Positions 7,612 to 17,453 of a stretch of DNA of 64,000 nucleotides are shown piece after piece. The stretch is taken from NCBI GenBank assembly GCA_016791385.1, contig JAEUMR010000055.1:111990-175989 (forward strand). The letters are read 5' to 3'. The notes below the pieces were generated by a model. It was not told the origin of the DNA, made no database searches, and saw only the letters and a list, made by a program, of their open reading frames with translations. How positions within the stretch are numbered: the first letter of the stretch is position 1; each line of letters starts with the position of its first letter. Position numbers and translations under genes: made by a program. This DNA is from Hyphomonadaceae bacterium (GTDB taxonomy: Bacteria > Pseudomonadota > Alphaproteobacteria > Caulobacterales > Aquidulcibacteraceae).

Positions 7612-9996
7612 TTCAGCTTCGGTGCCGCCTTCGGCTGTGCGGCGGTTCTCGGCCAATTCGTCCTCGTCCGTCCATTCCACTGGCGTGAGGGGACGCGTCA
7701 GCGCGAGCTTCAGCACCTCATCGACGGTCGATACCGGGATGATCTCAAGGCCGGTGCGGACATTGTCCGGAACGTCAGCCAGGTCCTTCTCGTTATCCTT
7801 CGGGATCAGCACCGTCTTCACGCCGCCTCTCAGCGCCGCGAGCAGCTTCTCCTTCAGGCCGCCGATCGGCAGCACCCGGCCGCGCAAGGTGATCTCACCA
7901 GTCATGGCGATGTCCTTGCGGATCGGAACGCCAGTCAGCACCGACACGATCGCGGTCGCCATCGCCACGCCGGCCGACGGACCGTCCTTCGGCGTTGCCC
8001 CCTCCGGCACGTGCACGTGGATGTCACGGGTGCGGAAGACGGGCGGCTTGACGCCGAACTGGATCGACCGCGCGCGCACGTACGAAGACGCGGCCGAGAT
8101 CGATTCCTTCATCACGTCGCGCAGATTGCCGGTGACCGTCATCATGCCCTTGCCCGGCATGGACACGGCTTCGATCGTCAGCAGGTCGCCGCCGACTTCG
8201 GTCCAGGCAAGACCGGTAACGACGCCGACCTGGTCTTCGAGGTCCGTCTCGCCGAAGCGATATTTCCAGACGCCCGCATAGTCCGGCAAGTTTGCCGCCG
8301 TGATCTCGACCTTTGCCGCCTTCTTCTGTTCGATCTCACGCACCGCCTTGCGCGCCAGATTGCCGATCTCGCGTTCGAGCGAGCGCACGCCCGCTTCGCG
8401 CGTGTAGCGGCGGATCAGGTCGCGCAGCGCATCTTCCGAGACGCTAAACTCGCCCTTCTTGAGGCCGTTGTTCTCGTACTGCTTGGGCAGCAGGTGGCGC
8501 TTGGCGATCTCCAGCTTCTCGTCCTCGGTGTAGCCGGGGATGCGGATGATCTCCATCCGGTCCAACAACGGCTGAGGCATGTTGAGGCTGTTGGCCGTGG
8601 TGATGAACAGCACGTCCGACAGATCGTAATCGATCTCAAGGTAGTGATCGTTGAAGGTGGAGTTTTGCTCCGGGTCCAACACTTCGAGCAACGCCGCCGC
8701 CGGATCGCCGCGATAATCGGCGCCCAGCTTGTCGATTTCATCGAGCAGGAAGAGCGGATTCGACGACTTCGCCTTCTTCATCGACTGGATCACGCGCCCA
8801 GGCATCGAGCCGATGTAAGTGCGGCGGTGACCGCGGATTTCCGCTTCATCGCGCACGCCGCCAAGCGACATGCGCACGAAATCGCGGCCCGTCGCCTTGG
8901 CGATGGAGCGGCCGAGCGAGGTCTTGCCGACGCCGGGCGGGCCGACGAGGCAGAGGATCGGGCCGCGCAGCTTGTTGGTGCGCGCTTGCACGGCGAGATA
9001 CTCAAGGATGCGATCCTTGACCTTCTCAAGGCCATAGTGGTCTTCATCCAGCACGGCCTGCGCCGCCTCGATGTCCTTCTTGACCTTCTTCTTCATGCCC
9101 CACGGCAGCGACAGCAGCCAGTCGAGGTAATTGCGCACGACGGTTGATTCCGCCGACATCGGCGACATCTGACGCAGCTTCTTCAGTTCAGCCTCGGCCT
9201 TTGCCTTGGCTTCCTTCGACAGCTTCGTGTTCTTGATGCGGTTCTCGAGGTCGGCGATGTCCTCGCGGCCCTCGTCGCCGTCGCCCAGCTCGCGCTGGAT
9301 CGCCTTCATCTGCTCGTTCAGGTAATACTCGCGCTGCGTCTTCTCCATCTGACGCTTCACGCGATTGCGGATCTTCCGCTCCACCTGGAGCATGCCGACT
9401 TCGCCTTCGATGAGCTGCAGGATGCGCTCAAGCCGTTGCGGCACATCGGCGATTTCGAGCAGCGCCTGTTTGTCCGGAATCTTCACAGTGAGATGGCCGG
9501 CGACGGAATCGGCAAGCCGGGCCGGCTCGGTGATCTGCCCCACCGCCTGATGCACTTCCGGCGGGGTCTTACGCGAGAGCTTCACGTAATTGTCCCACTG
9601 GTCGATCACGGCCCGCGCGATCGCGCGGGCTTCGGAACTGTCAGCATTGGTCTCTTCGATCTGCGACACTTCCGCTTGGAAGAAATCGCCATCGCCCACG
9701 AACTTCTCGATGCGCGCGCGATAGGCGCCCTCAACCAGCACGCGCACGGTGCCGTCCGGCAGCTTGAGCAGCTGCACCACGGTCGCGACGGTGCCGACCG
9801 TAAAAATCCGATCGCTCGACGGTTCGTCTTCCGAAGCGTCCATCTGCGCAGCAAGCAGGATCTGCTTGTCCTTGCGCATGACTTCATCGAGCGCACGGAC
9901 GGATTTCTCGCGGCCGACGAAGAGCGGCGCCGCCATCTTGGGATAGACCACGATGTCGCGCAGCGGCAGTACAGGGAGAACCTTGTTCTCAGCCAT
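7597..9996 (-). CDS. lon: ATP-dependent protease Lon
   Basis: A 799-residue LonA protease that degrades misfolded and regulatory proteins in the cytoplasm. The N-terminal substrate domain starts VLPVLPLRDIVVYPKM and is followed by a coiled-coil region. The AAA+ module has Walker A GPPGVGKT near residue 351. The C-terminal protease domain carries the catalytic dyad Ser674 (DGPSAGVAM) and Lys717 (GGLKEKLLA). The frame opens at 10011, but the ATG at 9996 has AAGGAG correctly spaced upstream and is the likely start. It sits between clpX and hupB. Confidence 0.98.
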   Translation of the reverse strand: MAENKVLPVLPLRDIVVYPKMAAPLFVGREKSVRALDEVMRKDKQILLAAQMDASEDEPSSDRIFTVGTVATVVQLLKLPDGTVRVLVEGAYRARIEKFVGDGDFFQAEVSQIEETNADSSEARAIARAVIDQWDNYVKLSRKTPPEVHQAVGQITEPARLADSVAGHLTVKIPDKQALLEIADVPQRLERILQLIEGEVGMLQVERKIRNRVKRQMEKTQREYYLNEQMKAIQRELGDGDEGREDIADLENRIKNTKLSKEAKAKAEAELKKLRQMSPMSAESTVVRNYLDWLLSLPWGMKKKVKKDIEAAQAVLDEDHYGLEKVKDRILEYLAVQARTNKLRGPILCLVGPPGVGKTSLGRSIAKATGRDFVRMSLGGVRDEAEIRGHRRTYIGSMPGRVIQSMKKAKSSNPLFLLDEIDKLGADYRGDPAAALLEVLDPEQNSTFNDHYLEIDYDLSDVLFITTANSLNMPQPLLDRMEIIRIPGYTEDEKLEIAKRHLLPKQYENNGLKKGEFSVSEDALRDLIRRYTREAGVRSLEREIGNLARKAVREIEQKKAAKVEITAANLPDYAGVWKYRFGETDLEDQVGVVTGLAWTEVGGDLLTIEAVSMPGKGMMTVTGNLRDVMKESISAASSYVRARSIQFGVKPPVFRTRDIHVHVPEGATPKDGPSAGVAMATAIVSVLTGVPIRKDIAMTGEITLRGRVLPIGGLKEKLLAALRGGVKTVLIPKDNEKDLADVPDNVRTGLEIIPVSTVDEVLKLALTRPLTPVEWTDEDELAENRRTAEGGTEAEVRPH

Positions 9997-10051
9997 TTGC
10001 AGCTCCTTCACCGCCGAGGGTCGTCCCCGCCCAGCGCGGTATTAACTATCG

Positions 10052-10083
10052 TAGATGTGGATTTGTTCGCGCGACCCTTCAAG
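10052..10083 (-). promoter_or_regulatory. Candidate lon promoter with a heat-shock-like -35
   Basis: On the minus strand CTTGAA (10083-10078) is followed after 17 nt by CCACATCTA (10060-10052), resembling a sigma-32 promoter. The spacing is longer than usual for that class, so a housekeeping reading (TTGAAG, 17 nt, CACATC) is also possible. A start near 10045 would give a leader of about 50 nt before the lon ATG. It is the best candidate in the 184-nt clpX-lon gap. Confidence 0.3.
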
Positions 10084-10092
10084 TGTCGCGCG
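10068..10092. repeat. 8-bp inverted repeat centred on the lon promoter -35
   Basis: CGCGCGAC (10068-10075) and GTCGCGCG (10085-10092) are exact reverse complements separated by 9 nt. The spacer contains the candidate -35 CTTGAA on the minus strand. The symmetry would suit a dimeric repressor covering the promoter. It does not resemble the CIRCE element. Confidence 0.4.
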
Positions 10093-10180
10093 ACCAGACT
10101 CTGTGCATATGCAGTAAGGCCGAGGCTTGTTCCACACTCGCAGAGCCTACGCATCGCGAGTGCGAAACATTCGCCTCAAA

Positions 10181-11449
10181 TTAGCCGGCCGATTCTTGGC
10201 CGTTACGGCGTTCCGAGTAGATCTGCAGCGGTTTGGCGCGGCCTTCGACGACGTCCGCCGACACCACGACTTCCTCGACAGAGCGCATCGAGGGCAACTC
10301 GAACATGGTGTCGAGCAGGATGCTTTCCAGGATTGATCGCAGGCCGCGCGCACCGGTTTTGCGCTGGATCGCCTTGCGCGAAATCGCCCTCAGCGCCTCA
10401 TCCGGGAACGTGAGCTTCACGTTCTCCATCTCGAACATGCGCTGATACTGCTTCACCAGCGCGTTCTTCGGCTCGGTGAGAATGGTCACCAGCGCCGCTT
10501 CGTCCAAGTCTTCAAGCGTCGCCAGCACGGGCAGACGGCCGACAAATTCCGGGATCAAACCGAACTTCAAGAGATCGTCCGGCTCCACTTCGCGCAGGAC
10601 ATCGCCGGTGCGGCGATCGTCTTCGTCGCGCACCGTGGCGCCAAAGCCGATCGACGAGCCCTTGCCGCGATGGGCGATAATCTTCTCAAGGCCCGCGAAG
10701 GCGCCGCCGCAGATGAACAGGATGTTGGTCGTGTCGACTTGCAGGAATTCCTGTTGCGGATGCTTGCGGCCGCCTTGCGGAGGAACGCTGGCAACCGTGC
10801 CTTCCATGATCTTCAGCAGCGCCTGCTGCACGCCCTCGCCCGACACATCGCGCGTTATTCTCGGATTGTCGGATTTGCGCGAAATCTTGTCGACTTCGTC
10901 GATATAGACGATGCCGCGTTGCGCGCGCTCGACATTGTAATCAGCGGCCTGCAACAGCTTCAGAATAATGTTCTCGACGTCCTCGCCGACATAACCGGCC
11001 TCGGTCAGCGTCGTCGCATCCGCCATCGTGAACGGCACATCGATGATGCGCGCCAGCGTTTGCGCCAGCAGCGTCTTGCCGCAGCCGGTCGGGCCGATCA
11101 GCAGGATGTTCGACTTCGCCAGCTCGACGTCGCTGTTCTTGGAGGCGTGGTTGAGCCGCTTGTAGTGATTGTGAACGGCGACCGAGAGCACGCGCTTGGC
11201 GTGTTCCTGGCCTACGACGTAATCGTCCAGCACGCCCTTGATTTCGCGGGGGCTCGGCACGCCCTCCTTCGATTTCACCAGCGAGGTTTTGTGTTCCTCG
11301 CGAATGATGTCCATGCAGAGCTCGACGCACTCATCGCAGATGAACACGGTCGGGCCGGCGATGAGCTTGCGCACCTCGTGCTGGCTCTTGCCGCAGAACG
11401 AGCAATAGAGAGTGTTCTTGGACTCTCCGCTGGTGGCGCCTTTACTCAT
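10181..11449 (-). CDS. clpX: ClpXP unfoldase subunit ClpX
   Basis: A 422-residue AAA+ unfoldase that feeds substrates to ClpP. The N-terminal zinc-binding domain has Cys16, Cys19, Cys38 and Cys41. Walker A GPTGCGKT lies at residues 119-126, the Walker B run is [10 protein letters not shown], and the ClpP-docking loop is in the [11 protein letters not shown] part. Length and order agree with standard ClpX. It is downstream of clpP, with a 272-nt gap long enough for its own promoter. Confidence 0.98.
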   Translation of the reverse strand: MSKGATSGESKNTLYCSFCGKSQHEVRKLIAGPTVFICDECVELCMDIIREEHKTSLVKSKEGVPSPREIKGVLDDYVVGQEHAKRVLSVAVHNHYKRLNHASKNSDVELAKSNILLIGPTGCGKTLLAQTLARIIDVPFTMADATTLTEAGYVGEDVENIILKLLQAADYNVERAQRGIVYIDEVDKISRKSDNPRITRDVSGEGVQQALLKIMEGTVASVPPQGGRKHPQQEFLQVDTTNILFICGGAFAGLEKIIAHRGKGSSIGFGATVRDEDDRRTGDVLREVEPDDLLKFGLIPEFVGRLPVLATLEDLDEAALVTILTEPKNALVKQYQRMFEMENVKLTFPDEALRAISRKAIQRKTGARGLRSILESILLDTMFELPSMRSVEEVVVSADVVEGRAKPLQIYSERRNGQESAG

Positions 11450-11673
11450 ATACGATCCTTAGCGGACTGGGCTCGCCCATCGGTCAATGTGGGAAGCGGC
11501 TGCCTGATGATTGGAAGCGCCTCCCCCTACCGCACAGGGTCCACCACCATCCCTTTCAAAAACGTTCACCAACCCGATCGCCCATGGGGACAATACGACC
11601 ATAGCAAAACTGGGGCCGCAAGCAGCCTTAGGCGCCGGAAAACCCGGGATCTAAGCCGTAAGAAGCCCGAAAT

Positions 11674-11689
11674 GGGGGAACTTACCCCC
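11674..11689 (-). terminator. Short G/C hairpin downstream of clpP
   Basis: GGGGG (11674-11678) and CCCCC (11685-11689) flank a 6-nt loop about 33 nt past the clpP stop, and ATTT follows on the minus strand. The stem is short, so it is a weak terminator candidate. The rest of the 272-nt clpP-clpX gap shows nothing definite and probably holds the clpX promoter. Confidence 0.25.
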
Positions 11690-11721
11690 GGCTTCAAGCA
11701 GTTTGCCGGCCCCAGGCGGGT

Positions 11722-12354
11722 CTAAGCCGCGCCTTCCGGCAGCTCGCGCTTTTCGTAGACCCGGTCGACAATGCCAAAGTTCTTGGCTTCCTCGGCGGTC
11801 ATGAAGTGGTCGCGGTCGAGGGTCTTTTCGACCCGTTCATAGGGCTGGCCGGTGTGCTTAACGTAGATCTCGTTCAGGCGGCGCTTGGTGTAAAGGATGT
11901 CCTCGGCGTGGCGCTCGATGTCCGAAGCCGGGCCGCGATAGCCGCCTGAAGGCTGGTGCACCATGACGCGGGCGTGCGGCAGGCAGATGCGCAAGCCCTT
12001 CTCCCCCGCCGCCAGCAGCAGCGAGCCCATCGATGCAGCCTGGCCGATACAGACGGTCGAGACCGGGCTGCGGATGTATTGCATGGTGTCGTAGATCGCC
12101 AGGCCGGAGGTGACGATGCCGCCCGGGCTGTTGATATACATGGCGATTTCGCGCTTCGGGTTTTCTGATTCCAAGAACAGCAGCTGCGCCGTCACCAGGC
12201 TCGCCAAGCCGTCTTCAATGCCGCCCGTGACGAAAATTATCCGCTCTTTGAGCAGGCGCGAGAAGATGTCGAAGGCCCGCTCGCCGCGGCTCGTCTGCTC
12301 CACGACCATGGGGACGAGACTGGCGTATTTGGCGAGGGGATCGAACGAGGACAT
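11722..12354 (-). CDS. clpP: ClpP serine protease subunit
   Basis: A 210-residue ClpP. The catalytic triad is visible as Ser108 (GQAASMGS), His133 (VMVHQPSGG) and Asp182 (TLDRDHFM), each three positions earlier than in the E. coli precursor. The glycine-rich INSPGG run lies near residues 74-79. The tetradecameric barrel degrades substrates unfolded by ClpX. It lies between tig and clpX on the same strand, the conserved order tig-clpP-clpX-lon. Confidence 0.98.
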   Translation of the reverse strand: MSSFDPLAKYASLVPMVVEQTSRGERAFDIFSRLLKERIIFVTGGIEDGLASLVTAQLLFLESENPKREIAMYINSPGGIVTSGLAIYDTMQYIRSPVSTVCIGQAASMGSLLLAAGEKGLRICLPHARVMVHQPSGGYRGPASDIERHAEDILYTKRRLNEIYVKHTGQPYERVEKTLDRDHFMTAEEAKNFGIVDRVYEKRELPEGAA

Positions 12355-12417
12355 GACAGCCTTTCGGGAAGCGCGACCGGAATCGCCCAGTCGCGGAGGT
12401 CATATTTGACGCTTGGC

Positions 12418-12454
12418 CGCCGCCCGCAAGAGCCGTCGGCTGCTGCGGGCGGCG
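12418..12454 (-). terminator. Long near-perfect hairpin between tig and clpP
   Basis: CGCCGCCCGCA (12418-12428) pairs exactly with TGCGGGCGGCG (12444-12454), and the loop contains a further AGCC/GGCT stem, for about 15 bp in all. It starts 14 nt after the tig stop. No U-run follows, so it may be a partial terminator or an mRNA-processing structure that sets separate levels of tig and clpP. Confidence 0.45.
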
Positions 12455-12467
12455 ATTGACCTATTCC

Positions 12468-13811
12468 TTACGCCGCCGCAGGCGCCTCATCGTCGGCAAA
12501 CAGCTCCTCACGGCTGACCGGCAAGTTGGTGACGTTCACCAACTCAAGCACGTAATCCACGACCTTTTCTTCGTAGATCGGCGCGCGGATCTGCGCGACC
12601 AGCTGCGGATTGCGTTGATAAGCCTCGAAAATCTGCCGCTCTTGGCCCGGGAAGTTGCGCGCCTGCACCGAAATCGCCTGCGCCACTTCCTGGTCGCTCA
12701 CCTCGATTTTGTGCCGGCGGCCAATTTCAGCCAGCAGCAGGCCAAGACGGACACGGCGCTCCGCGATCGCACGGTATTCCTTGCGCAGATCGTCCTCGCT
12801 CTTGTCGGCGTCGGACGGATCAAGGCGGCCTTCCGCCTTGTCCTGCTCGATCTGACGCCAAATCTGATTGAATTCGGCTTCGACCATGCGCGGGGGCAGT
12901 TCGAAGCTGTGCTTGGTGTCGAGTTGGTCGAACAGCGCACGCTTGGCCTTGGCGCGTGACTGCTGGGTGTGATCGCTTTCGATGCGCTGCTTGATTGCGT
13001 CCTTCAGCGCATTCAGGCTGTCGAACCCAAGCTCGCTGGCCCAAGCATCGTCCGGATCGCCGGCGCGCGGAGCGCGCACTTGCTTCACCTTGGTTTCGAA
13101 CGCTGCAGCTTTTCCCTTCAGCGTGTCGACCGGATAGTCCTCCGGGAACGTCACATCGAGCGTGCGCTCATCGCCCGCCTTGGCGCCGATCAGTTGTTCT
13201 TCGAAGCCCGGGATGAATTGCTTCGAGCCAATCACGACCTGTGCGTCGTTCGCCGAACCGCCCTGGAACGCTTCGCCATCAATGCGGCCGACGAAGTCGA
13301 TCACGACCGCATCGCCTTCCGCGGCAGCGCCGTCCTTCTCTTCGAAGCCGCGGTTCTGGCGCGCCAGTTCCTTCAGCGCTTCATCGACTTGTTCCTCGCT
13401 CACCGCCGCCGTCGGACGGGTGATGGCGATGGTTTTCAGATCGACTGGTTCGAAGTCCGGCATGATCTCGAGCGAAAGCTCGAATTGCAGATCGGATTGA
13501 CCGGCGACGACTTGGTTGATGTCGCTCTTGAGGTCCAGCGACGGCTCCGAGGCGGGCCGCGCATTGACCTTATCGAGGCTCTCTTTGGTCGATTTCTGCA
13601 CCGTCTCATTGATGATGTCCTGCATCATCGAGGGGCCGTAGAGCTTGCGGATGTGGCTGGCCGGCACCTTGCCCGGGCGGAAGCCGTTGATTTTCACGCG
13701 CGGCTGCACTTCCGCGATCTTGGCGTTGAGTTGTTGCTGCAATTCCGACGCCGGAACGAGGACGTCATAAACGCGCAGGAGACCTTCAGAACGGCGCTCA
13801 GTGAGCTGCAT
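12468..13811 (-). CDS. tig: Trigger factor, ribosome-associated chaperone
   Basis: A 447-residue trigger factor with the three usual domains. The N-terminal ribosome-binding domain holds the GFRPGKVP signature (E. coli has GFRKGKVP). An FKBP-type peptidyl-prolyl isomerase domain follows (GDAVVIDFVGRIDGEAF), then a helical C-terminal chaperone domain. The frame begins at 13829; MQLTERRSEG at 13811 aligns best with the family start, though neither start has a strong ribosome-binding site. It leads the tig-clpP-clpX-lon series. Confidence 0.96.
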   Translation of the reverse strand: MQLTERRSEGLLRVYDVLVPASELQQQLNAKIAEVQPRVKINGFRPGKVPASHIRKLYGPSMMQDIINETVQKSTKESLDKVNARPASEPSLDLKSDINQVVAGQSDLQFELSLEIMPDFEPVDLKTIAITRPTAAVSEEQVDEALKELARQNRGFEEKDGAAAEGDAVVIDFVGRIDGEAFQGGSANDAQVVIGSKQFIPGFEEQLIGAKAGDERTLDVTFPEDYPVDTLKGKAAAFETKVKQVRAPRAGDPDDAWASELGFDSLNALKDAIKQRIESDHTQQSRAKAKRALFDQLDTKHSFELPPRMVEAEFNQIWRQIEQDKAEGRLDPSDADKSEDDLRKEYRAIAERRVRLGLLLAEIGRRHKIEVSDQEVAQAISVQARNFPGQERQIFEAYQRNPQLVAQIRAPIYEEKVVDYVLELVNVTNLPVSREELFADDEAPAAA

Positions 13812-13935
13812 GAGTTGGGCTTTCGGCATCGCGCCTGACGCTGCAAGTGCCTTGCCGCCAGCCGCCTGTCTTCAAGAAAGGCGGGCTTATGGCACGCTGA
13901 AAACCGGGTGTCCACGCGGCGTGGGCGCGGTTTTC

Positions 13936-14020
13936 TGGTGCGGACGGCGGGAGTCGAACCCGCACGCCTTGCGGCGCTGGAACCTAAATCCAGTGCGTCT
14001 GCCAGTTCCGCCACGTCCGC
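13936..14020 (-). tRNA. tRNA-Leu(UAG)
   Basis: An 85-nt class II tRNA on the minus strand. The acceptor stem GCGGACG pairs with CGTCCGC. The anticodon stem is CTGGA/TCCAG with loop TTTAGGT, giving anticodon TAG. A long variable arm (GCGCCGCAAGGCGT) identifies a leucine-type tRNA. The T loop is TTCGACT and the discriminator is A, with CCA encoded at 13936-13938. It lies upstream of tig in the same direction. Confidence 0.97.
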
Positions 14021-14072
14021 TGGATGGGGCGTGGTTTATGCGCGCCCGCCGCCAGCGTCCACTGCTGGCGGC

Positions 14073-14798
14073 TCAGTCGGGCTGCGGCTGTTCGGTGCGG
14101 GTGGTGCCCCAACGGGCCACGGCTTCCGCAGCGGCCTCGTTCACCTCATCCGGCAGCAGCTGCCCCTGGGCGGTGATGTCGATCCGATACTCGGCGCCGT
14201 CCGCCATCGGCCAATAGACGGCCTGGCCGTGCTCGGGCGTATCCACCAACGGCACGTATTGACCGACGGCCTGCGCCGCCGGCAGGAAGTCGAGACCGGT
14301 GCGCCGCGCTGGACGCAGGTCGTAGACGCTGGGCGGGGTTGATTGCGCGACGGCGATGTCGCGATAGCGGCTGTCGAAGCGGTCGAGGCGGTATTGGGCG
14401 TCGAGCCCGAGCACAGTGGCCCAGGGCTTCCATCGCAACACTCGGGCGCTGATCATCCAATCATCGCCCGTGGCTTGGAAATTGTGGACCGATCCCGGCG
14501 TGCCGTCTTCGCCCGGCGCCTCGGTTACGGTGACATCATACGTGTTGGGCGTGCCCTCAACCTGGTGGAAGGCGATGGTTGCGACCTGGCGCTGCGCCTC
14601 GCCGAGGCGATGGTAGCTCTGGATGTTGAGCCCCATCAGGCTCAGCACTCCGCCGACGGCCAGAAAAGCGGCGCCGCCGCCGACGCCGCGACCGCCTTTG
14701 AACGGCTTGCCGCGGAACATCCAACCCAGGCCGCTGAGCGCGAAAGCGAGGCCAATGACGGCCACGAGGCCCGGAACTACCCACCACCACCAGACCAT
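14073..14798 (-). CDS. Uncharacterised inner-membrane protein with two N-terminal TM helices
   Basis: A 241-residue protein. It opens with the very Trp-rich MVWWWWVVPGLVAVIGLAFAL and has a second hydrophobic segment (AAFLAVGGVLSLMGL, about residues 43-57). A soluble domain of about 180 residues follows, predicted to lie outside the membrane or to face one side, with paired strands such as YDVTVTEAPGEDG and FQATGDDWMISARVLRW. The segment between the TM helices is Gly/Lys-rich. I do not recognise a named family; similar proteins are often loosely labelled efflux-related without evidence. It lies between tRNA-Leu and nnr on the same strand. Confidence 0.7.
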   Translation of the reverse strand: MVWWWWVVPGLVAVIGLAFALSGLGWMFRGKPFKGGRGVGGGAAFLAVGGVLSLMGLNIQSYHRLGEAQRQVATIAFHQVEGTPNTYDVTVTEAPGEDGTPGSVHNFQATGDDWMISARVLRWKPWATVLGLDAQYRLDRFDSRYRDIAVAQSTPPSVYDLRPARRTGLDFLPAAQAVGQYVPLVDTPEHGQAVYWPMADGAEYRIDITAQGQLLPDEVNEAAAEAVARWGTTRTEQPQPD

Positions 14799-14884
14799 GT
14801 CTCGGATCCCCCACGATCGACCGGAGAGGCATGGTTAGCCCAAAACGGAACCATGAAATAGGCCCGATCCGCCGAACAGGCGCC

Positions 14885-16339
14885 TCAGGCGGGGGATGCC
14901 GCAAGGACCGCCAGCACGGGCGGCAACAGTCCGGGCAGATCTTCGGCAATCAGGCCCGGGCCAAACGCCTCAGCCGCCTTGCCGTGGAGCCATGCGCCGG
15001 CGCAGGCGGCGCCGAAGCTGTCCATCCCCTGCCCGATCAGACCGCCGATAATGCCCGCCAGCACGTCGCCGGAACCAGCGGTTGCAAGAAACGGCGTCCC
15101 CGTCGTGTTCACGACGGCGCGGCCATCCGGCGCTGCAATCACCGTGTCGGGGCCTTTCAACAACACCACGCAGCGCGCGTACGCCGCTGCAGCGCGCGCC
15201 GCATCGATGCGGTTCGGCGTGTTGCTGTAAAAGCCGGGAAAGGCGCGGCGGAATTCGCCAAGGTGGGGCGTCAGCACATCGCGCGCGTCCAGGCCGTGCG
15301 TGAGTGGTGCAAGCAACGTCAGCGCATCGGCATCAAGCACGAGCGGACAGCGCGGATTCGCTTCGAGCGCAGCGCACAGCAGCTTGTAGTGCGCATCGCT
15401 TGTTCCGAATGCTGGACCTATGATCATGCATTGAGCGTTGCGCGCCGCCTCAGCGTAGCTCTCTGGTCCCTTCGCCTCGCGCAACATGATCGCGGTGAGC
15501 TGCGCGGCGTTTTCCGCGAGCGCATCAGGCGGGCTGAGCACCGTGACCAGCCCTGCGCCCGCGCGCAGCGCGCCCGCGGCTGAAAGGCGCGCCGCGCCAG
15601 TGCGCGCATGGCCCCCACTCGCGACCAGCACGTGCCCGCGCGCATGCTTGTGCGCCTCGGCGTCTGGCCAAGGAAGGCGCCAACGTGAGGGGTCGTTCTC
15701 CCAAAGACTGACCTGTTGTGCGGCGACGACACTCTCGGGCGCGCCAATGTCGGCCACGACCACATCGCCGCAGCACATGCGGCTTGGCGTCAGCACGTGC
15801 GCCGGCTTCTTGCGCACGAAGGTGACGGTCAGAGTCGCGCAAAAATGCGCATCGCCGATGGATTCGCCCTCGTCGCCAGAAAATCCGCTTGGCACGTCGA
15901 CAGCGATGATGCGCTCGCGCGGCAATGTAACGGCCAGGCGCGCCGCCTCCCCTTCGAGCGGACGCGACAGCCCCGCGCCGAACAACGCGTCGATGTAGAG
16001 ATCGGCCTCCGGCGTGGCGCCATCGAGCAGCTTGGCGCCGCCCCCCCACGCCGCAGCGGCGTCGGCTGGGTCGCCTTTCAATTGCTCTGGCGGCACGAGG
16101 CTCCAGACAACAACCGGCCAACCCGCGTCACGCAGCACGCGAGCCGCAACCCAACCGTCACCGCCATTGTTGCCCGGACCGCAGAGCACAGCGACGCCTC
16201 GGCGTGAGAAGCGCTGCAGCACCGCCTCTGCGACTGCGCGTCCCGCGTTCTCCATCAGCGAGCGCGTGGGCACGCCCGCCGCCGCCGACGCAGCATCAAT
16301 CGCGCGCATCTGCGCGACGGTGATGATCTCGCCGCTCAT
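14885..16339 (-). CDS. nnr: Bifunctional NAD(P)H-hydrate epimerase / ADP-dependent dehydratase
   Basis: A 484-residue fusion of YjeF_N and YjeF_C domains that repairs hydrated NADH and NADPH. The N-terminal epimerase part (about residues 1-205) has CGPGNNGGDGWVAARVL and the Asp-containing DALFGAGLSRPL run. The C-terminal ribokinase-like dehydratase contains LDADALTLLA and the catalytic GSGDVLAGIIGGL. Length is normal for the fused form. Its ATG overlaps the TGA of the histidine phosphatase gene (ATGA, 16336-16339), implying translational coupling. Confidence 0.95.
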   Translation of the reverse strand: MSGEIITVAQMRAIDAASAAAGVPTRSLMENAGRAVAEAVLQRFSRRGVAVLCGPGNNGGDGWVAARVLRDAGWPVVVWSLVPPEQLKGDPADAAAAWGGGAKLLDGATPEADLYIDALFGAGLSRPLEGEAARLAVTLPRERIIAVDVPSGFSGDEGESIGDAHFCATLTVTFVRKKPAHVLTPSRMCCGDVVVADIGAPESVVAAQQVSLWENDPSRWRLPWPDAEAHKHARGHVLVASGGHARTGAARLSAAGALRAGAGLVTVLSPPDALAENAAQLTAIMLREAKGPESYAEAARNAQCMIIGPAFGTSDAHYKLLCAALEANPRCPLVLDADALTLLAPLTHGLDARDVLTPHLGEFRRAFPGFYSNTPNRIDAARAAAAYARCVVLLKGPDTVIAAPDGRAVVNTTGTPFLATAGSGDVLAGIIGGLIGQGMDSFGAACAGAWLHGKAAEAFGPGLIAEDLPGLLPPVLAVLAASPA

Positions 16340-16905
16340 CGCACCTCGCCTGCCACCATCTCTTCACCCAGACGCACCAGCCGCAAGCGGCCAGCTTCAA
16401 GTGCGAGTTCGGTGATGGAAGCATAGCCTGGCTTGCACACGATAGTCTCACGCCGCCCCATGGCGGCGCCCACCAGCACATTGATGGCGATGAAGTGTGA
16501 GAAGATCGCTGTGTCGGCGGCGGTCGACTGAACGTAGCCCAGCATCTGATCGCGCCAAGCTTTCAGCCCCTGATCGAGCGTCGCCCAATCGCGCGGATCG
16601 CCGCCCTGCCAGGGGAAGTTGTCCTGCAACCAAGAGCGGCGGTCAGCGACGCCGGCCGGGGTCGGCACCTCACTGACCCGGGGCTCGATCACGCTCTCGC
16701 GGGCCGCCAAGCGCTCGAACGCCCCGGCAGTCTCGCGGCAGCGGCGCATGGGGGAGCAAACGAGCGCAGCGGGAGCAAGGCTTGCGAGCGCCTCTGCAGC
16801 CCCCGCCGCCTGGGCCCGTCCCGCCTCGGACAGGCCGGGGTCGTCGTCATCGCCGCCCCATGCCGCCTGCGCCTCGCCGTGCCGAATAAGGAATAGCCGC
16901 GTCAT
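16336..16905 (-). CDS. Histidine phosphatase family protein
   Basis: A 189-residue member of the phosphoglycerate mutase-like superfamily. The catalytic motif LIRHGE is at the N-terminus, with the phospho-accepting His9; CSPMRRCRETA supplies the second conserved arginine region and IFSHFIAINVLVG the second histidine. It is likely a small-molecule or protein phosphatase of unknown substrate. SixA and CobC are alternatives that cannot be separated here. Coupling to nnr by an ATGA overlap hints at, but does not prove, a link to nucleotide metabolism. Confidence 0.85.
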   Translation of the reverse strand: MTRLFLIRHGEAQAAWGGDDDDPGLSEAGRAQAAGAAEALASLAPAALVCSPMRRCRETAGAFERLAARESVIEPRVSEVPTPAGVADRRSWLQDNFPWQGGDPRDWATLDQGLKAWRDQMLGYVQSTAADTAIFSHFIAINVLVGAAMGRRETIVCKPGYASITELALEAGRLRLVRLGEEMVAGEVR

Positions 16906-17053
16906 TCTGTTCCATCACCTCGCTGGCGGGCGCCGCTGAGCCGCCGCTTTGGGCGCCGCTGCCTGGAAAAGTGGCGCCTACTACATTGCGCGCGACGGCA
17001 GGCGCTCGCGCCGCTTCCCGACTCGCCCTCGCCGGTCCAAGACGCCCTTCTAA

Positions 17054-17410
<357 letters not shown>

Positions 17411-17453
17411 TCAACAACAAACGCAAATACAAAATCCTCTGAGGGAGCATTTT

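Noticed and set aside
7588-9147. 519-codon plus-strand open frame opposite lon
   Set aside because: Lon is unambiguous on the minus strand; the product here is composed mainly of Arg, His, Asp and Leu and looks like a shadow.
16972-16989. TGGC...TTGC resembling a sigma-54 promoter upstream of glnB
   Set aside because: GG and GC elements are separated by 13 nt instead of the required 10.
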